A stretch of DNA of 64,000 nucleotides. Origin: Acanthamoeba sp. SK_2022b (lineage: Eukaryota > Discosea > Longamoebia > Acanthamoebidae). The position numbers and the translations under genes were made by a program. Positions 25,182 through 34,957 of the stretch are shown here, in pieces. The stretch covers positions 80,323-144,322 of the forward strand of contig JANDJZ010000043.1 in the NCBI GenBank assembly GCA_027943245.1, in the 5' to 3' direction. Each line of letters opens with the position of its first letter. Position 1 is the first letter of the stretch. The notes beneath the pieces were generated by a model. It saw nothing but the letters and a program-made list of their open reading frames with translations. It did no database searches and was not told the origin of the DNA.

Positions 25182-26745
25182 TCAGTCAATGAAGATATTG
25201 TTGAAGTAGGTCGAGCACAGCTTCCGCACGTCATCTGCACACGAACGTTAAGCATCAGTGAAAAAAAGAAAAAAGAAAAAAAAAGAACAGCAACATGCGG
25301 AGGGCGCAAGTCGTTACCATTGATCTCGAGGAGGTTGGCGTTCTTCTGGTCGAAGATAACGAAAAACTCCCTCTGATCGGACTTGCGGCCGACCACCCAG
25401 CCATCGTTCTGCGTGCGCACCATCAGCTCCGTCACGCTCTCTGACGCCCTGCACGCACGCAACCAGCCTGTCAATCGCTGACTCACCACACGCACGCACA
25501 CAGCCAATCGCAATGGTGCGCATGTGTTGTTGCCATGTGTGCGCGGGTCGTGTACTTTTCAAAGTCGGCGTGCATGTCGTTGAGAATCTTCATGTGCTCT
25601 CGTGAGATAGCGAGACCTGGTTGACAACACGACCGGGGAGTGGCTAGCCCGTTAAGCAAAGCGTTCATTTGTACGAACGAGTTAACAGGGCAAACGGTTC
25701 ACGAGAGAGGCCCCACGGTACCCTTCTTCTTGATCGACGTCTTTAGCGCGAGGTTCATGTGATTGAAGTAGATGTAGCGATAATCGTCGGCGTACCTACA
25801 AGCAGCAGCGTCGAAGAGAGGAGTGAGCGCGCGCGCACAAAAACGGGACAGACGTGACGCGTATAAAGAGGGGGAGAGTCGAGGGGTACCCCTGCTTCTT
25901 GGTCCAGTGGTCGGTGAGGATGGGCGTGAGGAACTCGAGCTGAGGAATGACGAACGTCCGCAGCTCGGAGAAGAAGCGCGCATCCAGTTTGGTCGCGTCC
26001 CTCACCAGGAACAGGCACGTCGTTTCCATCATCTGGCGCACGCGCGCACGCAAAAACGGTGAGCTCGACACGGACGGACAGACTGCACCCAATGAAAGCG
26101 GGTTTTTATACCTGGAATATGATGAGGTTGTAGGAGCGGCCTTCGAAATCGACCTGCGGCTGCTGGCCGTTGGGCGTGTGATGGTTGTGCGATCTTGAGA
26201 TGTGTGTTGTGTTGTGTTGTGTTGTGTTAATACAACAATCGAGCGGGCACGTGCTTGCTGTCGACGGCAGCATGCGGGAAGAGGAGCGATACCGCGATAG
26301 CTGGATGAGGGGGCAATGCATGGGCAGGCCACTAACAGTCGGCGGTACGTCCTGCGGAGCTTGCATGTAGCCGTCCCATTTGCCATCAAACAAGCGCCTG
26401 GGTGGTTGTGTGCGAATTGCTCAGTAATTTCTTCGATTTTCGCTGCCAAAAGCGGAGTGGGCGTGGGCCGAGACGCACTTGAGGAAGAAGTAGGGGACGG
26501 CGTTGGGCTTGCTGGTGGGCGACACCACCTGTTACGCGCCATTCAGTCAGAAACGGACCGCCGCGTACGTACGCGGCCACCTGCTGTGGTCGGGGAGGTC
26601 GTACCGGCCAGACCTGCTGCTTCTGGTCCTTCCATTTCTTGAAGGGCGGGAGCAGATGATTAACCAGGTAGTGGTACCTGAAGCAGGGGATGATCGAACA
26701 CGTCAGCGTTGCCGCCGCAAAAGAGAGAAAGCAGTCACCACATGG

Positions 26746-26776
<31 letters not shown>

Positions 26777-27905
26777 ACCTCTCCCCCTCTCCCTCTCTCT
26801 TGCTCTTGCGTGTGTGCACGTACATGATGCGCATGTCATCCTGCTCCAGCCCGCTCCACACCAAGTGGTCCCTGGGCGATGTCACAAAGTCAGACTCGCA
26901 TTCGGACAATCACGACCGGAGCGAAATAGAACTGGGCAACCCCGGCGGGCGAGGTACCGGTAGAGGAAGCACGAGTATTCGATGGTGGGAAAGTTGTTCT
27001 CCGTCCAGTTGATGAACGACTGGATACGCAGGTACACGTTCTTGTCGACCGGCAGGAAGTGCACGCCTAGCCCATCCCCCCCACCGCCAATCACATGCGT
27101 TGGCGATCTATGCGTGCGCAGTGCTGGCCGCACGGGCAGTACCATCGAGGGCAGAGAAGAGATCGACGGTTCTGAAGTTGATCGTGGGGGCGTAGTGGCC
27201 GAAGAAGTCGGAGAGCCTCTCTCGCAGGCCGTCCTCCTTGCTCTCGCTTACGATCTGGGCCATGCTCCCATTGAACAGCTGGTGGCGGCCGTACGCGTGA
27301 GGTCAGTTCACAACTGATGCCGCACGCTACGCGGGGATCGTGGTATGTACGCGGAAGGTCTTGTAGGCCTGTTCGACAACCCGCCGGAGTGTGGCGTCAG
27401 AGAGTTCTTCGGTTTCGTATTCGTTGGTCGTCGTGCCGTCCTTCGCGCGTGCCGTGGCCGGGTTGTTGGCCGCCTGGCCGACCATCGCGAGCGCACGCGG
27501 GTCACACTCACCGCCTCTGAGGCACCTAAAGAAACGTTTGAGGCCTCAGGCAAAGCGTACCAGGACCATCCATACGTCCGGCTCGCACTCGTAGAAGGCC
27601 TGCCTGGTCTTCTCCAAGTGCACAGCTTCACAAGGCCGGTCCTTGGAAAAGGTCCTAACAAATAAATAAAATAAAATAAAAGGAGAGCAACTTGGCCGAA
27701 TCAAATGGGTTGGAGCAATGGTAAGGAGTATGCACCTTGTGAAGTTGATGAGGGCCTCGCTCAGTCCAATGTCGGACTGTTGACGATTGAGGGGAGTGGA
27801 GGGCGGCCAGTAGTAAAGAATCTTTTCGTGCTCTGTCTCTTCGGTAGGGCCAAGCCTCGGATCAAACACGAAGAACCGCGCCAGACTACTACCCACGAAG
27901 CTCAT
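25182..27905 (-). CDS. CCZ1: Vacuolar fusion protein CCZ1
   Basis: ATG 27905. Many exons. The longin-type N-terminus (FFVFDPRLGPTEETEHEKI, IGLSEALINFT, RTFSKDRPCEAVHLEK) and conserved blocks PLDK/VDKNVYLRIQSFIN, YRYIYFNHMNLALK, GWVVGRKSDQREFFVIFDQ and the end KLCSTYFNNIFID match CCZ1 along its length. With MON1 it forms the Rab7 exchange factor for endosome maturation and autophagosome fusion. The LINE insertion begins only about 100 bp upstream of the ATG, so the promoter may be altered. Confidence 0.9.
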
Positions 27906-28005
27906 CCTGTGGCCAATTTGTGGGTAAAAGATACCTTACGTTTCGAGAGCTTTCTCTTCCATTTTCCTGAATTGCTGCTTTTTTTTTCTTAAAGAATTTG
28001 GTTAA

Positions 28006-28022
28006 GATGTAAGACAACATTC
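28006..28022. repeat. LINE target-site duplication, left copy
   Basis: GATGTAAGACAACATTC, identical over 17 bp to the right copy. Confidence 0.93.
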
Positions 28023-28075
28023 GCTACATCACCCACAAAATAGCAAAAAACACCAGGCCTACACCCACAAAGACC

Positions 28076-30898
28076 ATGAAAAACCTGGAAAAAGCACCCA
28101 CATGGGCCAGAATACCCCTCCCCCCAATGGAAACTAAAGAAGAAACAATACAATATCTACAAAAAGTACACAGAACACAAGCAAGACATAAAACACAAAC
28201 TCAAAAGAGAAATAGAACACAGTATCAACAAAAAAAAAAAAAAAAACACAAAATCCTTCCTACTAAACATGGACCACCATAAAAATGACCCAAAAAGCTT
28301 CTGGAGAAGGATTAGTCCCAGGAAACAAAACAACTACACAATCAAAGCAGCAGACCCTACTATCAACCAAACAAAAAGGGACCCCTCTGACATCAACAAA
28401 ATATTCAAAAACTTCTGGAAAGACCTATATAAAAGGGGAACCTTCTCCAACAATAACAAACCATGGTTCAAAACAGCAAAAAAGATCCCCCCTGATGAAG
28501 CAAAAGACCTAGAAAAACCTATCACGATGGAAGAATTACAATATGCCATCAAACAGGCCAAACAGGGAGCCCCAGGCACAGATGCCATAGATGCAACCAT
28601 CCTCAAAGCCCTTCCCATTCCTGCACTAGACATCCTAAGACAAGCAATGAGTCAACTGCTCACCCAAAGTGCGAAACTTCTAAAAGAATGGAAAACAGCC
28701 AGAATCATCCTCCTACCCAAAGAAGGCAGCCCACAAGATCCCGCCAATTACAGACCCATATCCCTCCTACAAATCCTCTATAAAGTATACACACACACCC
28801 TAACTCAACGACTAAACATCGTCCTTAACAAAAACATCATCAACAAGAGCCAATTGGGATTCAGAAAAGGAATGGCACCCCAGTCAGATGCCTAACAAAC
28901 ATCATCGAAGAAGCCAACCTCACACAAAAAGAACTTCACCTCACTTACATAGACTGCAAGAAAGCATTTGACTCCATACACCAAGAAGCCATATTCACTG
29001 CCTTAGAGAACTATGGAGTAGGTTACAGAATGACACAAACCATCAAGCAGCTCTACATAAACTGCAACTCCCACCCGAACATCAACAACATCCAAGGAAA
29101 AAACTTCAACATCGAAAGAGGGGTTAGGCAAGGAGACACCCTCTCCCCCCTCCTATTCATCACCACCATAAATGGAATACTAGACTGGATTGAAGAAGGA
29201 CAGGAAGGCTATACCATGATGCAAAACCTAAAAATAGGAGCTATAGCCTACTGTGACGATATAGTCCTGGTACCTCATCTAGAAAAGAGACCAAAAAACT
29301 ATTCAAAAAAAAAAATGAAAACCTTCTGTGAATGGGCAGGACTAGAAATTAATCCCAAAAAATCTGCCTACACCAACAACTGCCCAATCATCAAAAAACC
29401 AAACACTAAAACCAATCTGCTAGTCACTGAAAAAACAAAGAATGGCCTCTCAATCACATCACCCATTACCACAATCAGTCACAACCAGACATACAAATAC
29501 ATGGGAGTCCTACTCAGAATGGACCTAAACTGGGACGAACAACAATCACACCTGGAAAAAAAGTTCACCCAATTCCAGAACCTCATACAACATATAAAAC
29601 TCAATACAGACCAAAAGGTCTATGTCTCAAATGCAGTCGCCAACTCATATATAGCATACAGCATGACTGTAGTACACTACCCAACCACTTGGCTAAAAAA
29701 ACTTGATAGAAAAGCCTCTGATGAAGAAATAAAAACCCTAATGAACTATGCCTGCAAACCAGGTACCCTCACCCTAAAAGACCATCTCCAAACCAACATC
29801 TCATTTGAAAAAGAAAGAGAAAAAATCCACTGCACCAATATAGCAGAAGAGGAAAGCAGCAGTTACCTCATACACTACCCCTCCCAAACCCTGTATGTAT
29901 TTACAGATGGATCATGCCAAGGGGAGAAATGTGGAGGAGGTGTATACTTTGGACCTAAGGCAACACGAAACCACAGCTTCAGAGCAGAAGTCGCACCCAT
30001 CTCCACCACACTAGAACTACTAGCAATAGAGGAAGCCCTCATGGTAGTTCCTGCAAAACTCAACATACACATCATTACTGATTCTAAGGCAGCCATTGAC
30101 ACACTTAATAACTACCATAAATGGCCACACAAAAAACAAAAGAACACCATAGCCGAAGCAACAGTAAAAAGAATCCTCCTACTAAACAAAGAGATTAAGG
30201 ACGCAGGACACACGGTCACCTACTCCCATATATTAAGCCATGTAAGCAAAAAAAATAAGGAAGCCACAGAAAAGGGCAAAAACTATGAGCAAATATTCCT
30301 AAACAAAATAGAAACAATCAAAAACCTACCCCCAGGTGACTTCAACAACTACATAAAAGGAAACGAAGAAGCAGACAAACTGGCTAACCAGGGCACCCTC
30401 CTCACACCCAACATAAGGAAATGGGAAATCCAATACATGGCCAACAACGCCACCCCCTGTGATGAAAAAGGCACCCCAATAGAAGGCTGTCTCCGCAAGT
30501 GGGTAATGAAGAAGAAGATTGCTACCCACAATACACACACTCAACAGAAGAACAACACCACCAATTACAAAGGTAAAGAAGATAATAAAAGAAGCTGCAA
30601 CACAGAAAAGGCTGCGTAGACAAACTCCCTATGTGGTTCACCAGCCTCCCAACTAGAAAACTACAACCACAGGGAAGGAAAAGCAGGTAATGTCCCCTCA
30701 GCCCTAATTGCCTGTCTCCACACAATCTATGGGATCCAGAAAAACAAAGCCAAAACCATTGCCATACTACTATGCACAAATGTCACTCACCACTACCAAA
30801 GCCTTTGGAAAGAACGGTGCAAACTACTTTACGACCCTCTTACTTGGAAGAAAGCTGTAGAAACCGCAAAAATCTCCTTAGCCGAAATGTACAAATAA
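28076..30898 (+). pseudogene. LINE reverse transcriptase-RNase H, frameshifted
   Basis: Pre-RT and RT blocks: FWRRISPRK, QGAPGTDAIDATILK, ILLPKEGSPQDPANYRPISL and LGFRKG. The frame breaks near 28880 beside an A-run, and the continuation (LTYIDCKKAFDSI, VRQGDTLSPLLF) lies in another frame. The active-site box reads AYCDD instead of the usual Y/F-A-D-D. RNase H keeps all four acidic positions (VFTDGSC, LELLAIEEAL, IITDSKAA, GNEEADKLAN). A stop at about 30619 separates a C-terminal piece (YQSLWKERCKLLY) that ends at 30898. RT plus RNase H suggests an I/R1/LOA/Tad-type clade. Confidence 0.85.
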
Positions 30899-31010
30899 GA
30901 AAACAAACAAACACAAAGGCCCCCGGCCCGGTGTGTATTGGAGGGCACAAACCCCAGACCCACTGAGCAGGCATCCAATACGCCGCCAACACAAAAAAAA
31001 AAAAAAAAAA

Positions 31011-31027
31011 GATGTAAGACAACATTC
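31011..31027. repeat. LINE target-site duplication, right copy
   Basis: GATGTAAGACAACATTC immediately after the poly(A) tail. Confidence 0.93.
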
Positions 31028-33537
31028 ACACACCTACCCTCCTCCATTGGCTGATGCTGGGTAAGGGCAAGGCCCACAGGAATACACCATCAAGCTGATT
31101 TGGATTTTGACTGTGCTCTCCTTCTCTTTCAGCTTCTTGTTGAGTGTGTGTGCATTCATCAATGAAGTACCCTCCCTGCACTCTTATTCTCCTGTGGTAC
31201 CTCTGGCCCCTGCTGTTGCTTCCTCTCCTTGGCTTACTGCTTATCATTTTCCTTCTCCTCCATCACATTTGGCTTTCACTTCTTCTCCTCTTGTTCAGCA
31301 TCCAGCCTCTGGATGGTCATGCTTGTGCTTGGTTGGGCAGCCCACAACCTAAACTCAGTTTTATCTATCCAAAATTAGAATTCAATTTTGAAAATGACTG
31401 GACCTCTCATTTGATGAATGATACTGCAGATGTTCCCTACACACTCCCACCACAAAGCTCTGATGCAGATGTCCTGCTTGAAATGCAAGCCCATTGCAAA
31501 GAACCCCTCTTCTTGCACTCTGAGCTTGCTAGGTTCATAATTTGGAGAGTGCTGAGGCTGCCTCCCTAACTCCCACCCAGATTCAAACCATGTTCCATTC
31601 TCACTCCACACTCTGCTGCTGCCTCTCAGTGCAAGATGTACATCAATCAGGCTCAAAAGCGTCATAAAAGGGGGCTGAGCTACAGGGAACAAGGTTTAAA
31701 GAGCTAGTACCAAGAATATATATTTCATGTAAAGTGGGTTGGCTGACCCCTTGGGCAGGGTTGAATTCACAGCCACATGCAAGAACACAATGGGGGAGAT
31801 GGATTAGTGGTGTGATTGTCATGCGCCAGGCCTCTGATGCACAAAATTTAATCTGCCTGTTGCTGCGGTGTGCATAGTGGTTTGGTGTTGTAGTGTTCAG
31901 GCCTCTGATGCACAAAATTTAATCTGCCTGGATCTCCTTGCCCATCATTTGCTGCGGTGTGCATAGTGGTTTGGTGTTGTAGTGTTCAGGCCTCTGATGC
32001 ACAAAGTCATCATAAACTTTTGTGTATGTGCAAGGGTGAGCCTGATGTGGTGCACACCGCAGCAAATGATGGGCAAGGAGATCCAGGCAGATTAAATTTG
32101 GGGCAAAATGTTGTTGGTATTTGGGCAATGTGAAGAAAACCAGATCAAGAATTCATTTTGGATCACATATGCATATGTGGTCCCTTAAAGACGTTGCAAG
32201 TACCCTGCTGGCCTGTGTTATGAATTTTAAACTCTCATGCATGTCAAAAAGTCGCTTTTGTAGTGCCTGTGTTTGTAGCCCTCAACAGTAATTGTAAGGC
32301 AGCATATCAGAAATTGCAAAACTACACTGGCATCCTCCAAATACTGAAACCAGAAGGGTGCAGGAGCAGACAGAAGCTTGAGGACCTCCACACCCAGCAT
32401 GAGTGTCCATTTACACCGCTCTACCTCAAAATCTGGTGGCTACAGCCGAGGCTTTCAAGTACCATTAATGGTATGATTTAGCAATGCACAGAAAGTTAGG
32501 GGAGGGGCAAGGACATGGAGCTGTTTCTGAAATTTAGTGGCTGTGTAATTGTACATGATCCATTCTTAATCTTTCATGTGTACAGATTTCAAGGTGATGG
32601 TAAGTATCTTCAATCATCAGGTTCAGTTCCTATGCTACAGAGTGAACGCCATGATGTGAGCAAGGAGTTCTTCAACACCATGAAGAACTATGTCAGCACT
32701 GGCATGGGTATGTGTCAACATGTCTAAATATGTAACCCATACCATCACATACACACTGTACTGGGTGACAGATCAGTTGGGCTCAATGATGTCCTGGACA
32801 AGCTGAGTGAGATTCAGAAGGCCAAGGAAAAAAACATAAAGGAAGCAGAAAGATTACATGTTGTCACTGTGTATGTGTACCCCAATGTGCAGCCCCCAAT
32901 GCATATTTGGTTGAAACAGGATCAGATCCACTGCTGCCTGGTTTGGAGAATGGGCTGATCTCTTTGGGCTGCATGAAGCAAGCCTGTGAATTAGGACCCA
33001 GTCTGTGATGTCACTTTTTAACAAACCTCAAAACTGGTGTTCATCATGTACATGATGATTCCATCTACCATTGGAGGAGATCACCAGGGCACTTGCAACC
33101 ATCAGTGCTGCACTGAGGTGGCAATCCAGAAGTCATCTGTTGTCTGTTGTTCATCACCGTCTGGATGTACACCAACCCAGAGGCCAGGGCAAAGTTGAAG
33201 TTTTTAAAAACATTCACTTGATTGAAGTTCCATGCTGCTACTGGAAGTGAACATGTTTTGCGCCAAGGTGGTGCCCTGCACAGTGCACTCTGCACTCCAG
33301 ATACCCAATATAACCAAGTAGCCCCAGTTGTAACATGGTGCTCTGCTCTGTTTGGCGCCATAATTGTCACTTGGCTCCTCTCTTTTCAGTTTGATCCACC
33401 CAAGTGAACTAAAGGGAACTTCCACCAAAGTGAACTAAAGCACAGGTGAAGACCTTGCTGGTCCTGGTTGGCGCTCTTGTGTAACCTCGTCTGCATGCCC
33501 TCGCAGTACCCCAAGCTGCTGGTTAGGCAGCAACAAG
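31028..33537 (+). pseudogene. CpG-depleted remains of an intron-containing gene
   Basis: No long open frame, but exon-like pieces with good GT-AG borders remain near the right end. One exon at about 32640-32705 (HDVSKEFFNTMKNYVSTGM) joins across GTATGT...ATCAG to VGLNDVLDKLSEIQKAKEKN, both helical. A final exon starts after TCGCAG at 33507 (YPKLLVRQQQ) and ends at the copia insertion. Another piece has an in-frame TGA (FDPPK-stop), which would be CGA before deamination. Upstream, 31100-31570 is TG/CA-rich with no recognisable protein. CpG is nearly absent until about 33450. I infer a decayed host gene; the helical exons could be BAR-like but I cannot identify it. Confidence 0.4.
31828..32099. 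repeat. Nested direct repeats with a 49-bp perfect inverted repeat
   Basis: 31915-31963 and 32051-32099 are exact reverse complements over 49 bp, with an 87-nt loop. A 56-bp direct repeat (31861-31916 and 31950-32005) overlaps the left arm, and a 32-bp unit (31828-31859 and 31899-31930, starting AGGCCTCTGATGC) repeats too. The structure could form a foldback or hairpin RNA. I see no flanking target duplication. Confidence 0.9.
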
Positions 33538-33816
33538 TGTTGGAGAGTCAGTTGCTGAGGAGTGAAGCAAGTGGTGGTGTCAACAAGCAAGTGCGACCGT
33601 TGGTGAAACAACAGTCGCACCTACCAGAGGAGCAGGTACGGCATGAGCACCTGTTTGAGGGACAGGGAAAGAGTTCTGAACTCTTTCCCCTGGCCCTCAC
33701 TACTTAAGCCAACAGAACACACTCTGTTCTTTAGCTCTGTTCTTTCTCTTTCTCTCTCCCCAATAAAACCTCTGGTGATGCTTCGCCACATTTACACAAC
33801 TTGACAGTTGCTGACA
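33538..33816 (+). repeat. 5' LTR of the copia element (CpG-poor copy)
   Basis: 279 bp, TGTTGGAGAGTC...CTGACA, with AATAAA at 33762. By hand count it has 5 CpGs against 25 in the 3' LTR. Most differences are TG or CA here where the other copy has CG. Confidence 0.95.
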
Positions 33817-33830
33817 GGTTATGGGCCCAG
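33817..33830 (+). other. Primer-binding site, half-tRNA initiator-Met type
   Basis: GGTTATGGGCCCAG begins immediately after the 5' LTR. It is complementary to the anticodon arm of initiator tRNA-Met (the CAT anticodon region CTGGGCCCATAACC), the primer mode known for Drosophila copia, rather than to a tRNA 3' end. Confidence 0.75.
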
Positions 33831-33899
33831 ACCCACTCTAAGGGATCCAGCATGACCAGCGACAATTCAAACCCCTGAATCATAATCCTCCAAGACCAC

Positions 33900-34917
33900 T
33901 GCCAGTTCAATGCCTGGGACCAATGGCTTCACACTGCAGAGCTCCTGGTGAATGGAACTTGGGACATTGTCAAGGGGAGGTGACCTCATCCCCTACAACA
34001 CCCACTCAAACCTGGTCCTACTACTCAGCAACCCACTCTCCTGCCCACTTCTATTGGCCCCCAGACCGAAGAGAGCCAGGAGGAGAGAGAGGTCAACATT
34101 GGCATCCTTTTCCAGCCTGACGACAATCAAGGAGCCAACTCCCACCTGAGAGGAGGCTTCAACAACTCTGTCCTCAACCAGACCCTCAACTATCCTGCCA
34201 GCAAGCTGGGGGCTGATGCTGACAAGAAGATGAGGAAAAAAGCACAAGAAGAAGATCAAGGCTTGGGACAAGTCTGCCCACAAGGCACTCAGGGTGATCC
34301 TCAAGTCAGTTCACCCAATGCTCTTGGCCTCCATTGGTGCCAAAGAGAACCCTCAGTCAGTCTACATGGCTCTCCACAAGAGGTTTTGGCCTTGGACCAA
34401 TGGGTACAGAGCTGAGATCCTTGATCAGCTGCTCTCACTCCAAATGCACCTGAAGGATAAAATCAGCTCGCTCATCGACCAGGCCTACTCTCTCTCCTTG
34501 AAGATGAAGCTCACCAGCCTCAACCTACCTGCGGACCTCATCTGCCTGCTTGTCATCAAGGCGCTCCCACCTGAGTACAAGCAGATTCGGTCCAGTGTCA
34601 ATGCCACCAATGCTGACACTGACCTCACCTTGGACTGGCTCACCACAGTCCTTGTGCAGGAGGAGAGGATGCTGAAGAGTGAGACTGCCCATCAGCACTT
34701 CTCACAAGGACACCAAGGAGGAGGACGGCCAACCCAGGGCTTCAGTGAGACTGCTCTCTACAGCCAGCAGCCCAAGAAGCACGCCCTTCAGCAGGGCAAG
34801 GCCACATGGCCAGGACACAAGGAAAAGGGGGCATGGCCAGCTCCCATGAACGATCCTGCATCCAACTGCAGCAACTGCCTTTGTCAAGGGCACACCAAGG
34901 ACAAGTGCTGGCATTGA
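33900..34917 (+). pseudogene. copia gag remnant
   Basis: An open stretch at 34294-34917 encodes a UBN2/gag-like helical domain (LPPEYKQIRSSVNA) and a CCHC zinc knuckle (CSNCLCQGHTKDKC), then stops. Upstream parts in other frames (33950-34300) look like the gag N-terminus, so at least one frameshift has occurred. Nearly free of CpG. Confidence 0.75.
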
Positions 34918-34957
34918 GGACCGCCCAAGAGCCAGCAGCTGACAGCTGCACCTGCCA

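Larger units (their letters stand above)
28006..31027 (+). mobile_element. 5'-truncated non-LTR retrotransposon (LINE) with target-site duplication
   Basis: The insert is bounded by a 17-bp direct repeat (28006-28022 and 31011-31027, GATGTAAGACAACATTC) and ends in an 18-A tail just before the right copy. These are hallmarks of target-primed reverse transcription. The body encodes reverse transcriptase and RNase H but no endonuclease or ORF1, so it is 5'-truncated. Composition is A-rich on the coding strand, unlike the GC-rich host. Confidence 0.92.

Noticed and set aside
28070..28282. Short Lys/Thr-rich ORF at the left end of the LINE as a separate gene
   Set aside because: It is an out-of-frame reading of the truncated LINE ORF across an A-run.
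31144..31569. 141-codon ORF with Leu-rich segment as a membrane protein
   Set aside because: CpG-depleted TG/CA-rich sequence makes Leu/Cys-rich shadows; no start context or similarity supports it.
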